A DNA stretch of 64,000 nt. Origin: Synchiropus splendidus (taxonomy: Eukaryota; Chordata; Actinopteri; Syngnathiformes; Callionymidae). The stretch's first letter is position 1. Each line of letters starts with the position of its first letter. The notes under the pieces are model-generated. The model worked only from the letters and a program-made list of their open reading frames with translations. It made no database searches and was not told the DNA's origin. The stretch spans positions 13,560,866-13,624,865 of the forward strand of contig NC_071343.1 of NCBI RefSeq assembly GCF_027744825.2, read 5' to 3'. Positions 37,201-48,483 of this stretch are shown here, piece by piece. A program made the position numbers and the translations under genes.

Positions 37201-39500
37201 GCGTCTCTTTCTCTCCCGTTTATGTGTGATAGCGCTGTCTGTGCCATCCCTCCGACCGTACGCTGTGGTGTTGGTGCCTGCAATGAATTGGTCCAGACAA
37301 TTGTTTGGCTGATTCACCGCAATATGAAACATTCATATCCAGGCAAGAATAAAGACTGTTGTTCAGTACAAACCTGTGTACTGCACAGGCTTCTCAACTG
37401 ACGCTGTTATGACCTGAACCACATATTACTTTGAAGCGGCTGGATAATGACTGACTTATCTCCTCTCATGAGTCATGACATCTAACATGACCTGCGCGTC
37501 TGTTTTACTACAGTACTACAAACACTATTAGGTTGTGACCAGTGTCTCTTCTCATAAACTGTGTCGTCATATGCATTTTGATAATCCACATATCAAGGAG
37601 CCTCCAATGTATGACTGCTAAGTCATGTGACCCTTGTGTCAGTGTACATCTCATGAGGACCTGTGGCTCAAGATTGTGATGTTTGCGTGGTGGGGATGGT
37701 GGGATTAAGTGAGCTGGGATCGTTGAAGTGAGCTGGGATCCAGCACTTCTCATCAAGCCGATGAATATTCCTCACTATTCAGACATGATGCTGTGTCATA
37801 ACTGATCATGATGACCCCCCTGCTGGCGCTGTTGGTCTCTCCTCTCCGTCCCTCCAGCATGTGTGTCTGTATCAAGTCGACAGAAGATGAAGTGGTAATT
37901 CAGTCTTCACTGGCTGCTCTGGCGCAGACCTGATAGTGCTGGGAGATGTTTGTTAAAAATCTGCGAGAGAGAGAGAAGCTGCCAGTCGAAGTGAAATAAT
38001 GAAGAAAAATATCAGCATTATTCAGGAATCAAAAACACAGCATGCGTAAAGGCAACGTGTAACTGTGTGTGTGACTTGTCTTCTGTGCCTCTGACGGATG
38101 AGCTGGCTGGGTTTTTGTGATGGCATCATCAGTCAGAGCCGGTTAATAGATCCTCTGCTGTGTGACATTCAAGTGGTCGGATAAACTCCAGTGAAGCTCA
38201 CACTGCAGAAAGTGATCGGGACTGAAGTGTAGCTGCACACATGCAGACACGCTGAGGCTTTAAAGGCAGTCCAGGATTAGTGTTGCATCGCGTTTGTGTT
38301 GTCATGTAACGCATGCTGGAGGTATCGAGAGATCAGCTGTGGACAGTAGCAATTCAGCATCGAAACTTTAATAATTGCTCCATGAATATTACATCGATTT
38401 TAAATGCTTTAGTGATTTTCTTGCTTTTTCCTGTGGTTTATTTCCTACTGCATAATCCAAACTTTTGAGATCCATTTTTTTTCAGAGATCCAAGTTTTGG
38501 CCATTTTCTCAACATAACATCATTGGGTTTTTTATTTTTTTATTCATTGTGTCTTATATTTCTTTTTTTTTTTTTTTTTTTTACCTTTTATTGTGTTTTT
38601 TATTTTAAAAAGGTATATATTTTAATTTGGAAACGTTTTCCCATTTACTGACAAAATGTCTTGCTAATTATATAAAAAAACATATAACTACAATATAACT
38701 AGTTAATAACAATATCCATCATTTTGTGATACTTAAATCTGTAAAAGTGGCAAACTACCATCAGAATGTTGTGATATGTTTCCTCCCTTTTTATTTTTTT
38801 TACAATGTCTGTCAGCAATCGCATTTAGAATTTTTTTTAACAAAAGTTTTTAACCATAAACGCAGACATATAAAGCACTTACAAACAGCAGCAGCAGCAG
38901 CATATGAAATGATTTATTCCCCTCACAAAACTCTTAACAGAATTTCAATCACCAATACATCTTTGGAATGTAAAAAGTATTATATTATTTATTAATATTT
39001 TATTCATAATGCAAAATTTTGGCAAAATAACCACTTTATTATGAAGCATTTTTCCCCTTAATACTCTCAATGGCTGTTCAGTTGACATCAAAACAATACA
39101 AAACAATTGTGTGCAGTTTCTGGAGAACAATCTAAATAGCTGCCATAATCGCGTCCTTTTATCTCTGCCTGTCTTATTAGCATCTCCCCTTTAAATGTAG
39201 GAATCATAATTCATAATTCAAACATCTTGGGCTCTATTTCCTGGCTGTGGGCAGCCGAACAAGCGAGACGAAGTCCTGAAAGCAGATGTGCTCTTTAATG
39301 AGCAGCTTTCTGTCTCTACCTCTTTATGCCAAGGTGATCAATCGCCTTGGGAGTTGGAGGCTCAGCAGCAGCAGCAGCAGGAGAGAAGTGTGGGGCTCTG
39401 CTTCTCGCCGCTAATTGAGCGTGCGGGGGCCCAGCGAGGCCCTTAGACTGGGCCCTAAATAACGTGCGGCCCCAACACTCTCTGTCTCTCTGTGTTTCAG
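34213..39500. other. Region upstream of the csrnp3 coding exons, no gene recognised
   Basis: Probably csrnp3 5' intron or promoter sequence. A GC-richer stretch with several CpGs lies at about 34.9-35.3 kb, and a good donor-like site (atgcag|gtcagt) occurs near 35.44 kb, but no exon can be proven. A T-rich run sits at about 38.56-38.58 kb. At 36911-37000 there is a segment related in inverted orientation to about 16525-16560. Confidence 0.4.
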
Positions 39501-39518
39501 GTGCAGATGCGGCCGGCC

Positions 39519-42500
39519 ATGAGCGGAATACTGAAGAGGAAATTCGAGGAGGTGGAAGCCTCCTCCTCCCCGTGTTCTTCCTTGAGGGAGTCTGATGATG
39601 AAGTCTCCTGCAGCGAGAGTGGCGACAGCAGCGACAGTGTCAACCCGTCCGCCTCGGGCCCTTTCACCCGTGAGTGCCTCTCTCTAAATGGATGAATCAT
39701 GCTCGCTGTAGATTGATGTCACTATTGCATCTCAGGGAAATTAAAACATGCGGGTCGTTAAAAGGTGTGATTCATACGGGAGGGAGAGAGTCACAGCTTC
39801 ATCCATTAGATGGAAGAATTGGACTTGAGGATCAGGGTGTCCTCAAGGCTCATCCCGAGGACCGGGTCTTATTTCAAACTTCATCAACAATATAAAGTCT
39901 AAGATTTTGAGGAATTGTTTTAAAAAGAGGAGATTTTTGATTCAGTGATTCCTACATTTCTATGTTCAAATGGACGACATCAAAACCTGTGCGTTGATGC
40001 GTCGCGTTGCCACATGATGGGCATCGAGAACTGGTTGTTATTCAGAAGCAGTGAGAAATGATCACACAATCATTAAGATATGTTCATTTCTCTTCCTTTA
40101 ATCGGTTCCTGACTGAGGTCCAACTCCAACTGGCCGCCGTCGCTGCGCGGCCCAGGCTCCACGTCACCACCTCCGACTGACCTCCTCAGTCACAGTTACG
40201 GAGGAGTTGGATCGTGTGTGGTTTTGTTTTGTTTGCGAAGATAAACGTGTCTTAAGGACGAGCGAACCCCTTCGACACCATGGTAGAATGGTGAAAGAGT
40301 GTTCCGTGTTTGGTCTGTGACACTACACACCCTCAAGCTAACTGCTAGCATGTCGGTTAGCATGGCGCTAACTTGTTGTAAGAGGAGATTGATTTGTTCT
40401 AATGATGTCACACACGTCACATCTGCGCTACTAGAGTGATATTTTTTTTACAGTGATGTAGTGAAGTGTCCTCAGTGACTCTCCTCCTCCTAATAATAAT
40501 AACCAGAACTGAACTAGGGAGCTACACTGAACACACCGTTTTAGATTATTATTCAAATAAGACCTTTTGATGTGGATGTTGATCAGATATTTTATATGGG
40601 ATACATATGTGTATAGTGGTGATTTTAAATTCTTCTCAAGGACCAGTAAAGAACTGGAGCTCTCTGTCAACTGTTTCATGCTACACAGGGTTAATACATG
40701 ATCCTGGATTATGTGTCATTATTTTAATATACTTGTTTAATAATGTATGGTGTCGGAGTACCACAGTGAGATGATTTAAGCTACTTTAGGTTAAACACAA
40801 ATTCAAAATGGGTCCAAACAAAGGTCATCGCGATTAGACGACTAAAAAAATAATTAATGGATTAGTCGACAACGAAAATAATGAATAGTTTCAGCCCGAG
40901 TTGTGTTTTTCTGTTCCTCTCACATATAAATATGACGCACACACACTGTGCCAGATTATCAACCTGAAACCACCTCGCTCCTTGTGATGCCACAGACAAA
41001 GACATCTCCCAGTGGAGAGAGTGGGTGGGTGATGGAGTGGTGGTGTGGGGGTTTGGAGGCATAAGTAGGGTGTCGCGTCCCTGGCGGCGCAGCCGGGCCT
41101 CGGTGTCAGCTGCAGCTGCCGGGGGCTCGACAACAACAGCTAATAGCAGCACGAGGCAGTAGGGGTCCGGCAGTCCGCAGATGTGGTTGACGTTTGGAGC
41201 TTTTTGGTCTTTCCTGCACTGGGAAATGTACCTATAAAAATCTGCCTCATCCTAATAAGATGAACTGCCATCATGAATCGAAGAATAATTTGCAAAATTA
41301 TAACACATCTGATGTTTGAAAGAGGAAACGTGCCCTGGTCATTTCTGCGGGGTGTTTGTGTCAAATCACTCCGGTTTCCTTCCAAGAGTGAAGAATGTGG
41401 TTGGGTGTTTTGTCCAGCGGTAGCATGGGGAAATTCTCAAATATTAAACTACATTTCGTCTTTGGTGAAAAGGAAGTAAACACAAATCAGAAAGTGAAAG
41501 TGTACCTTGTCTTAGCTAGAATTTTTCTGTGTAAATATTGTTGGGTTTTTTTTGGAACTTTCATTGGGAAAAAAAACAAAACGAACACAAAGCAAAGCAA
41601 AAATAGACAATGTACAAATAACTGAAATTCTGAGCTTAGGCCTAAATTTACAATATGAAATATGTCATTTCAATAGCATTAAAGAAAAAAACCCCCACAT
41701 GATCTGGGCTCAAATACATTTTCCAATAAGACTGAAGACTGGTCCCCATCTTCTCTCAAAGATTGGAGTTTTCAACTGTAGCTGTGCTGTTAACTGTTCC
41801 ATTACACACACTTGTTTAACCTTTTGAATCCATTGTCGAAGTGTCGGAGGCTCAGGTTTCATCCAAAATATTGTTATCATCTTTCTTGCAGTCATCAGAA
41901 GAATATGCAATATAAATTCCTGGCCAAGGGACATTCCTACAGGAAAAATCTCCAGTAGAAATGATAATAGAAAGGTTCACTTTAAGTACGTTTTCCAATA
42001 TTCCTTTGACATCTCTCCAAAAAGAAAAAAAAAGACCGCAGTTCCTCCAGCACTTGTTACATTAAATATAGTTTTTTGTGCAGCATATTTTTTTGCAAAC
42101 ATGCATTACTCCACATTAATACAATTTATACTAAAAACAATACACATTCAAATGTTTTGATGTCAATTTTCAAAGTTTGGCTCCGTTGAAGCATTTATAA
42201 CATGGTAATGACAAATGTTTACTCATTTCAGATTTTTTTGCTGAGTCATGCAGTAATCTAATGAAGTATCTTGATGGGCATTTCCGCGCTGTACGTTAAA
42301 TGAACGGTCTTTGAACCAGCAACACCTTGCATGCTCTGATGCTGCGGGTTTCTGTTTATCTCCACTGATGGCTGAGCTACAGTCAAGCGCATCTCAGCAG
42401 CAGCCGGAGATTATTCATGCCCCAGTGCTGCCTCCCCTCAAGCTCTCCTTAAAATCACACACTGATGACTTGCATACGAAGTGGAAGCACAGCGGTGAAA

Positions 42501-45500
42501 TCCGAGTCAGTTCCGAGGGAGAGTGTTTATGTCTTAAATCCGGACTTTCACTGGCGTCCCCAGAGCTGCACAGATTCATCTTGCCTCGTGTGATGTGACA
42601 AGAATGGTGTTGCTGATGTTGTGGATCTCCCGTGCAGCCAACTCCATCCTGAAGAGGGAGAAGCGGCTGCGCACGAGGAGGGTGCACTTCGAGAATGTGA
42701 CTGTGTACTACTTCAGCCGGCGCCAGGGCTTCACCAGCGTTCCCAGTCAGGGCGGGAGCTCGCTGGGAATGTCCAGCAAGCACAGCTGGGTCCGGCAGTA
42801 TTCGCTGGGTGAGTTCGCCCTGGAGCAGGAGAGGATCCACCGGGACATGCTGCGGGAGCACCTGAAGGAGGAGAAGCTCAACTCCATCAAGCTCAAGGTG
42901 AAGGCTGTGGTTAGCTCCCGCTGTGCTAGTCATGACTGTCACTGTGGGTTGTGAGCAGTGTTGCCGCAGTTACTTTGAAAAAGTAATGATTACTCCCTCA
43001 AAAAGTTACTTTGCTGATTACTTAAAAGTAACTGAGTTACACTACAAGTTACTTGTCAAGTTACATTTGACAGCCGACTACAGCTCTCATTGCCTAAACA
43101 ATATCTTTTATGTCAATTTTGAGGTTGGAGTTCTTGGGGGTCCAGTGTTTTTCCATGTTTGGGGTCATTTTTTTAGCACAATCTTAGTTGTATGAATGTA
43201 CAGTCAATGTTTCGCTTTGACACACTCAAAAGACTAAAAAGCAACAAGTATGAAAAACAAAACAAAGTGATGTATTGTAATTTATATAATAAAATGTAGG
43301 GAATGTCCCATTATTTTTATTACTATTATTATTTTTTTTTTAACTACAAGGCAAAAGTTTTGTAAGTCTCTGTGTGTCACATCTCCTGTTGGCCGTAGTT
43401 GTACTTAAGTGGCTGCCGTTACTCGCCTCTATGCTCCGTCGCGACAGAGGATAATTTTATTTCTGACTTTGGAGAGAAAATGCAACATCATTACGTCACA
43501 TCAGTAACGTTTAAAAAAAATCATCTATAAAAGTCTGAAAATCTATCGTAACTTGACCTATCAAGAGGATTTTAAAAAACTGGTACATAGTTTTTTGAGT
43601 CCGCATTTTCGACACATTTGCGAGGCGACTTTAACTAGTGATTTCTGTGCGTTGGTGGACCCTGCAGGGTTAATACTGTCATCTGTAGCACACACTAATT
43701 CAAAGTAGTGGCTGTATTTTCAGCTAGAAACGTGCATCTCTCTCCTCACACCTCTGTTATTTACTGCCGTGGAGCCGGCAGCTTGACACATGAGCTGCCC
43801 GCATGTTGAAATCGTGACTGGCGTGTCCCGCATGTGACATCATGGCCATAGACGCAGTTGTAGAAAGCGAATGGTAATATTTTGCTTCCCGACAATGGCG
43901 ACAATAGTAATGCATGGTGACTATAAGTAACTTTAATTTCATTACTTTGTTTGAAATAGTAGCATGTTAGACTTGTTTCTGTAAAAGGTTGTGATATAAG
44001 AGTAACAAGTTACTGAGTAACATGTTACTGGCATCACTGGTTGTGCGCTTCCTGCTTCTGTGCCAATTGATTTTAAAGATGCCTTGTCTCCGGCAGTTGA
44101 CTAAAAACGGCACAGTGGAGTCTGAAGAAGCCAACGTGCTGACGGCTGAGGACATTTCCGACGACGACATCGATCTGGACAACACTGAGGTAGACGAGTA
44201 TTTCTTCCTGCAGCCGCTCACCACCAAAAAGCGCCGGGCTCTTCTTCGCACCTCTGGGGTGAAGAAGATTGACGTGGAGGAGAAACACGAACTGCGGGCC
44301 ATCAGGATGTCCAGGGAGGACTGCGGTTGTGACTGCCGGGTGTTCTGTGACCCGGAGACGTGCGCCTGCAGCAACGCTGGGATCAAGTGTCAGGTGGGTT
44401 CCCGAAGCTTGATAGCTCAGACGGATCAACACGATAAGTCCAAACTCCTCCCGCAGTCAAATCATGAAGAACCCCACAAAAACTCAAAGCAACTGAAGCT
44501 TGTATTTCTGCAGGTGGACCGGATGTCCTTCCCTTGTGGGTGCTCTAAAGAAGGGTGCAGCAATTCCACCGGGAGAGTGGAGTTCAACCCCATCCGTGTG
44601 CGGACACACTTCCTGCACACCATCATGAAGCTGGAGCTGGAGAAGAGTCGCGAGCAGCAGCAGGCATCTCCAACCAATGGTTACCACGGTGACGGGAACG
44701 ACATGGGCAACGGAAACCCCCTCGCTCCTTCTCAGCACAGGCTGGACTACTCTTTGTCAGAGGGGATTCCGCAGTCGGCCGGCGTGCACCTGCAGGCGGC
44801 GGACGAGGAGCCGCTGAACGACGAGGACGATGAAGAGGACGATGAAGAGGAAGAGGAGGAGGAAGAGGAGGAGAATGAAGACGATGAAGATAGTAGCAGC
44901 ATCTTTAGCGGGATATCAGACTCCAGCACTCAGAGTTTGGCCAACAGTGACTCAGAGGAGGACGAGGACGAGAAGTCGGGGAGCTTTGATGAGGACGACC
45001 CGTCGGTGTGTCACACCGAGGTCGTCCCGCTGTCCACAGTGTTCTGCTACAACGACGGGTCACATGACAACCACATGAATGGAAACACGTACGACGCCTC
45101 CCCCACGGCTGAGTACTATGAGCTCGGCACCGTCGCACAAACTAACCAAACCGCTGAACCTTTTGTGGAAACCTTCCAGGATCAAGTCACCCAGGAACCT
45201 TTTAGCATGAACTCAGATTCCTACTCGAACTACACGAATCAGAACATGGAGCAATACGCGGCAAATCCACACTTCAGTCTCACTAACGGATCCTCAGCCT
45301 CGTCTTTAGCCGAGTACTCACCCGAGCAGGAGAAGAAGGTGCTGTCTTCGACGGCTTTTGTGGAGAAACAGGGCCAGTTTCAGAACTACATCAACAACAA
45401 TAGCTCCTTCGGTGGCTCTTGTTTAGAACAGCCTCAGCAAGAGTCCGGCATCAGCGGACACTCTGAGCTGACCCATCTAGCCACCGGGACCAAGAACCTT

Positions 45501-45518
45501 CCATTACCCGCCATATAG
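39519..45518 (+). CDS. csrnp3: Cysteine-serine-rich nuclear protein 3
   Basis: Coding exons are 39519-39669, 42638-42897, 44097-44393 and 44514-45518. They join in frame to 570 codons plus TAG, close to the mammalian length as I recall it. The start at 39519 gives the family N-terminus [12 protein letters not shown]. An in-frame ATG at 39507 has a weaker context, and the exon's acceptor is at 39500/39501. Domains: a serine/acidic N-terminus; a basic stretch [15 protein letters not shown] at about residues 52-67; [23 protein letters not shown]; a cysteine-rich block ([11 protein letters not shown], then PCGCSKEGC) at about 212-253; and an acidic run at about 338-362. CSRNP proteins are nuclear DNA-binding transcription activators; AXUD1/CSRNP1 is the founding member. 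CSRNP3 is favoured over CSRNP1 by sequence and by the galnt3-ttc21b neighbours. Introns 2 and 3 are unusual (see findings). Confidence 0.95.
40825..40900. mobile_element. Fragment resembling a hAT element end
   Basis: The text cgattagacgactaaa, ggattagtcgacaacga and aatagtttcagccc resembles the end of common fish hAT repeats that finish in 'gttgcagccct'. The opposite end was not found, so only a relic remains. Confidence 0.35.
41700..42060 (-). pseudogene. L1-type LINE ORF2 C-terminal remnant
   Basis: On the minus strand a Cys-containing start (CWRNCG, 42035-42052) is followed in shifting frames by words typical of the fish L1 ORF2 C-terminus, notably [13 protein letters not shown] and a W-rich end (RRWGPVF). 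At least one stop interrupts it (near 41970). It is 5'-truncated and dead. Orientation is opposite to csrnp3. Confidence 0.55.
42956..44039. mobile_element. Non-autonomous hAT-type DNA transposon in csrnp3 intron 2
   Basis: The left end cagtgttgcc and the right end ggcatcactg are near-inverted termini, both followed inward by runs of gttactt/agtaac words typical of a hAT family widespread in fish. It is flanked by an 8 bp target-site duplication, gttgtgag (42948-42955) and gttgtgcg (44040-44047), with 7 of 8 bases identical. Eight base pairs is the hAT signature length. No transposase coding is visible in its 1084 bp. Confidence 0.82.
44394..44513 (+). other. csrnp3 intron 3: 120 bp, in-frame, stop-free
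   Basis: Donor CAG|GTGGGT at 44393/44394 and acceptor TTTCTGCAG at 44513. The intron is a multiple of three and open in the coding frame, so the two flanking exons read as one ORF through it. It splits the cysteine-rich domain between IKCQ and VDRMSFPC. The acceptor and donor are both good, and the exonic residues on each side are family-conserved, so removal is expected. Confidence 0.85.
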
Positions 45519-45962
45519 CCCAGCGCATCGCTGCGTCCACTCTGGAGAACCAAGTGGTATTGTCCTCATTCATGGCCTTGCTCATTGCCTGACCTTAAAC
45601 GGAACCTAAAAATGGAATCAGCGATTCACGGTTCGACCATCCACAACGTCATAGCGTGCAATTAATCCTGTTCATTCAGATGTAAAGGTCTAGTTTTGAG
45701 CAAAAAATGTTGTAGACAAATCTTTTATACGTCTAATGTTGGTGTCAAATGTGCAAAAAAGAGGTAACACTTTAAAACCAATGGGTGAGAGGGGGGTCAA
45801 GGGGTTGATTCCAGTTGGAAGGAAGTGTGTTACATTACACAAGTCAGTTGCGTATTTGGTGGGTTAAAGATGAGAAACCCCTGCTACTGTATGTGGTGTT
45901 GTAGTCATGACTGAATAATAAGGCGACCAACCACAGCACTATTTTCCTTTCTTTTCTCATAG

Positions 45963-46564
45963 TAGGGGTGTGACGGTTCTCAGTTTCTAAGCTTCAATTG
46001 GGAACATTTTTCAGTGCAGCAAGGGACACGAACAGAAATAGAGAACAGAAACGTATTTAGATTATTTCGGAGACAGATTCCTGTAATGCAGGGAACACAA
46101 GCACTGCTGCCTCCTCGCTCACTAATATAAGTTAGTTGTGTGTCTGAGTGTAATGTGGTGGTGATGCCACTCTTTTGTTTGCGTGAACACAGTCTGCGGG
46201 GAAGATGGTTTTAAACTAACCGGCAGTGTGAGAGCAGGAAAAACAGGGGCCCTCAGTTGACCTTTTGTTGCCACTGAAACTGCTCACATGGTTCGGGCAG
46301 GTTCGAAGCTTCAAATGTCAACAGCTAATGCATCCGCGCATAGCTCAGCACGGGCTTCACAAAACTACCTGCCGAATTACTCATCCTACACATCAGTCCC
46401 GACACACAGGGAAAATCACTGAGGATCTTCTTGCTCTAGTTGTTGATTTGCTGTGGATGCTATTTTGCTTGCGGCATCCTTTGTGCAAACACAGGACTTA
46501 AGTTTTGCATATCGGCCATGGACTGAAACACTTTGATCAGAGTATTTGCACTGCTACACCCCTA
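45963..46564. mobile_element. Probable hAT-like MITE in the csrnp3 3' UTR
   Basis: The left end reads agtaggggtgt and the right end acacccctact, an 11 bp perfect terminal inverted repeat about 600 bp apart. The motif 'taggggtgt' is typical of hAT termini. No clear 8 bp target-site duplication was found, so the exact borders and family are unsure. Confidence 0.45.
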
Positions 46565-47726
46565 CTGTAACTCAATCAACGCTGGACGATACCAAGATCA
46601 CTCCATTACATGGAGAATGTAGTGAGAGTGAGACACAATTCAACCCTCTTAATGTGAAGATAAACACCCCATGTTTCTGTGAACGTTTGGTGATGGAGAA
46701 CATTCTAGAAAGAACATAAGAAGAAGAATTTAGTGTGTGATAATGGTGGCAATTCTGTGGTGTCAACTTGCTCCACCACACACAACAAAGTGTTTGTGAT
46801 GTTGTTGCTTTGAGTCAGTCAGATGAATAATGTCCAACTCGTGAGAACTGAAGGGAAACAAGGCTGCTTGCAATGGTGCGCCATCATTCCCAGTGCCAAG
46901 GTAACGTGGAAGGTAACATTTAGTGACTCAACGGTGCCTTCGACTCGACAGTTTGTGGTGTTAAACAGATAGAATGGTGTGGAATTGCGACTCCTACCAA
47001 CCCCAAGACATTGCCAACATCAACGCTTGGTCATCGCGCAAAAAAAAAACGTGCAATTGAAGACTATTATTGTTTGGAAAAATGACCTCGATATTACAAC
47101 TTCCATCTAAAGAACCCATGTTATAGAGTGTTACCGAAAAATGTTACTATCAGCGTATTTATTGCTTAGGAAATATGTGTTAAGATATATATATAAAGAT
47201 ATTGTCAGAGTTTTGATATCGACAAGCATGCCATTTTGAGAATTTACTGAATATTTAAATGACGGTTTTGTAGAGAATGTACATGACGTATATTTTGTAT
47301 CGTTTTCGTCGCTGTTAGATGCTTTTCTATGGTTTTGAAAGGGACGACAGCCTAAAATATCTGATGTCAAAATTGGCTTTTTGTACAGGTGAAGTCTTTT
47401 CCGATGGATACTTGAAGAGAGGAAGAATGTGGCGCCTTGCAGGTCTTCTTTACCCAGAATTCACTTCAGCTCCGGCTGATTAATGATTTACATTTCCGCT
47501 TTCTTTTGAGTTGTACAACAGGTGACTGGATCTCGAAAGGTAATCTAGGGTGACATCATCTTTCAAAGACATCATGGTGACCTAAATACTGCGACACACT
47601 CCAACTAGGCCGACCTCCTCACCGCTTCGCTGGCTACACAAATCTTCATCCTAAAAATCCCTGCAGCAATGGAAATTGCTGTCACACGCCTTTTCACCGC
47701 AATGAAAAAAACATTACAAATTTACT

Positions 47727-47763
47727 ATATATATATATATATATATATATACTGTATATATAT
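47727..47763. repeat. Short (TA)n microsatellite
   Basis: Alternating AT run interrupted by ctg. It lies within the inferred csrnp3 3' UTR. Confidence 0.9.
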
Positions 47764-48386
47764 AGCCATTAAAACACTGAGCAAGCGTGTGGAATTCAAT
47801 AGTCATGTGAGCTCATTTAGTAAACCGTTGAGTGCAATAATTTTCTGTGATCAAACAGCAACTCTCCGAGCGCGTGGCGTGGAAGTGCTTGCTAATAACT
47901 ACAATGTAACGTGGGTGTATGAGGGTTGACAATCAAAACGTGTTAATGAAAGGTGAATGGCATCAGTCATTATCGAGGAGCCATAAACAAGCAGCGAGAG
48001 ATTTTACAAAATTCAAATGGGCGAGTTCAGAACTGTGGTATCATTACGTTCTGGGTCACGAATGACACACTCCAAAGTGTTTTCCAGGCAATCAGCGGTG
48101 TTTAACTGTCTTTGTGCCAAAGTGTAAGAGGATCCGACGGCGTCCAGTTGTTTAGAGCTATTTCATTTATTTATTATGAATGATCAATAGAGTTGTGTAT
48201 TTATTGTATGTCGATATTTAGTAGACCTGAAATTGTGTTCATGCTGGTGATGTTTGTACAGCTTTCATGTGCCTGATTTTGATTTTTTTTTTCCTGTGGA
48301 CTGCAAGCATTTTGCACAATTTGGTATTTGATTTATTTTTTATTCATGTATATGGAGCAGTGTTCAGTTTTTAATATGTTTTTGGA

Positions 48387-48427
48387 ATTAAATGTGATGG
48401 AGAAAATGTGTGTCTGTGTTTGTGTCT
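48387..48427 (+). terminator. Candidate csrnp3 polyadenylation signal with GU-rich downstream element
   Basis: ATTAAA at 48387-48392 is followed 14 bases later by a GT-rich run (about 48407-48427), the usual layout of a cleavage site. A canonical AATAAA at 48478-48483 is a second possibility. Confidence 0.45.
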
Positions 48428-48483
48428 AACTTCCTGTCTCCTATAGACTTTTATTTACTATTTTTTTTAATTTTTGGAATAAA

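Larger units (their letters stand above)
39670..42637. other. csrnp3 intron 1 (between first and second coding exons)
   Basis: Donor cacccGTGAGT and acceptor cgtgcAG. The shared codon rebuilds proline in FTPNSILKR. The intron contains a hAT-like fragment near 40825-40900 and a minus-strand L1 3' remnant near 41700-42060. No other gene is seen. Confidence 0.8.
45519..48410 (+). other. Probable csrnp3 3' UTR
   Basis: After the stop at 45516-45518 no gene is visible for about 5 kb. The stretch includes a MITE-like insertion (45963-46564), a TA microsatellite (47727-47763) and an AU-rich stretch with repeated ATTTA words at about 48163-48200, then a polyadenylation signal at 48387. A long 3' UTR is typical of this gene family. 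The extent is inferred. Confidence 0.5.

Noticed and set aside
44022..44096. ORF start upstream of csrnp3 exon 3 giving a hydrophobic leader
   Set aside because: This is intron and transposon-end sequence in front of the acceptor at 44096. The family sequence joins LKLK from exon 2 directly to LTKNG.
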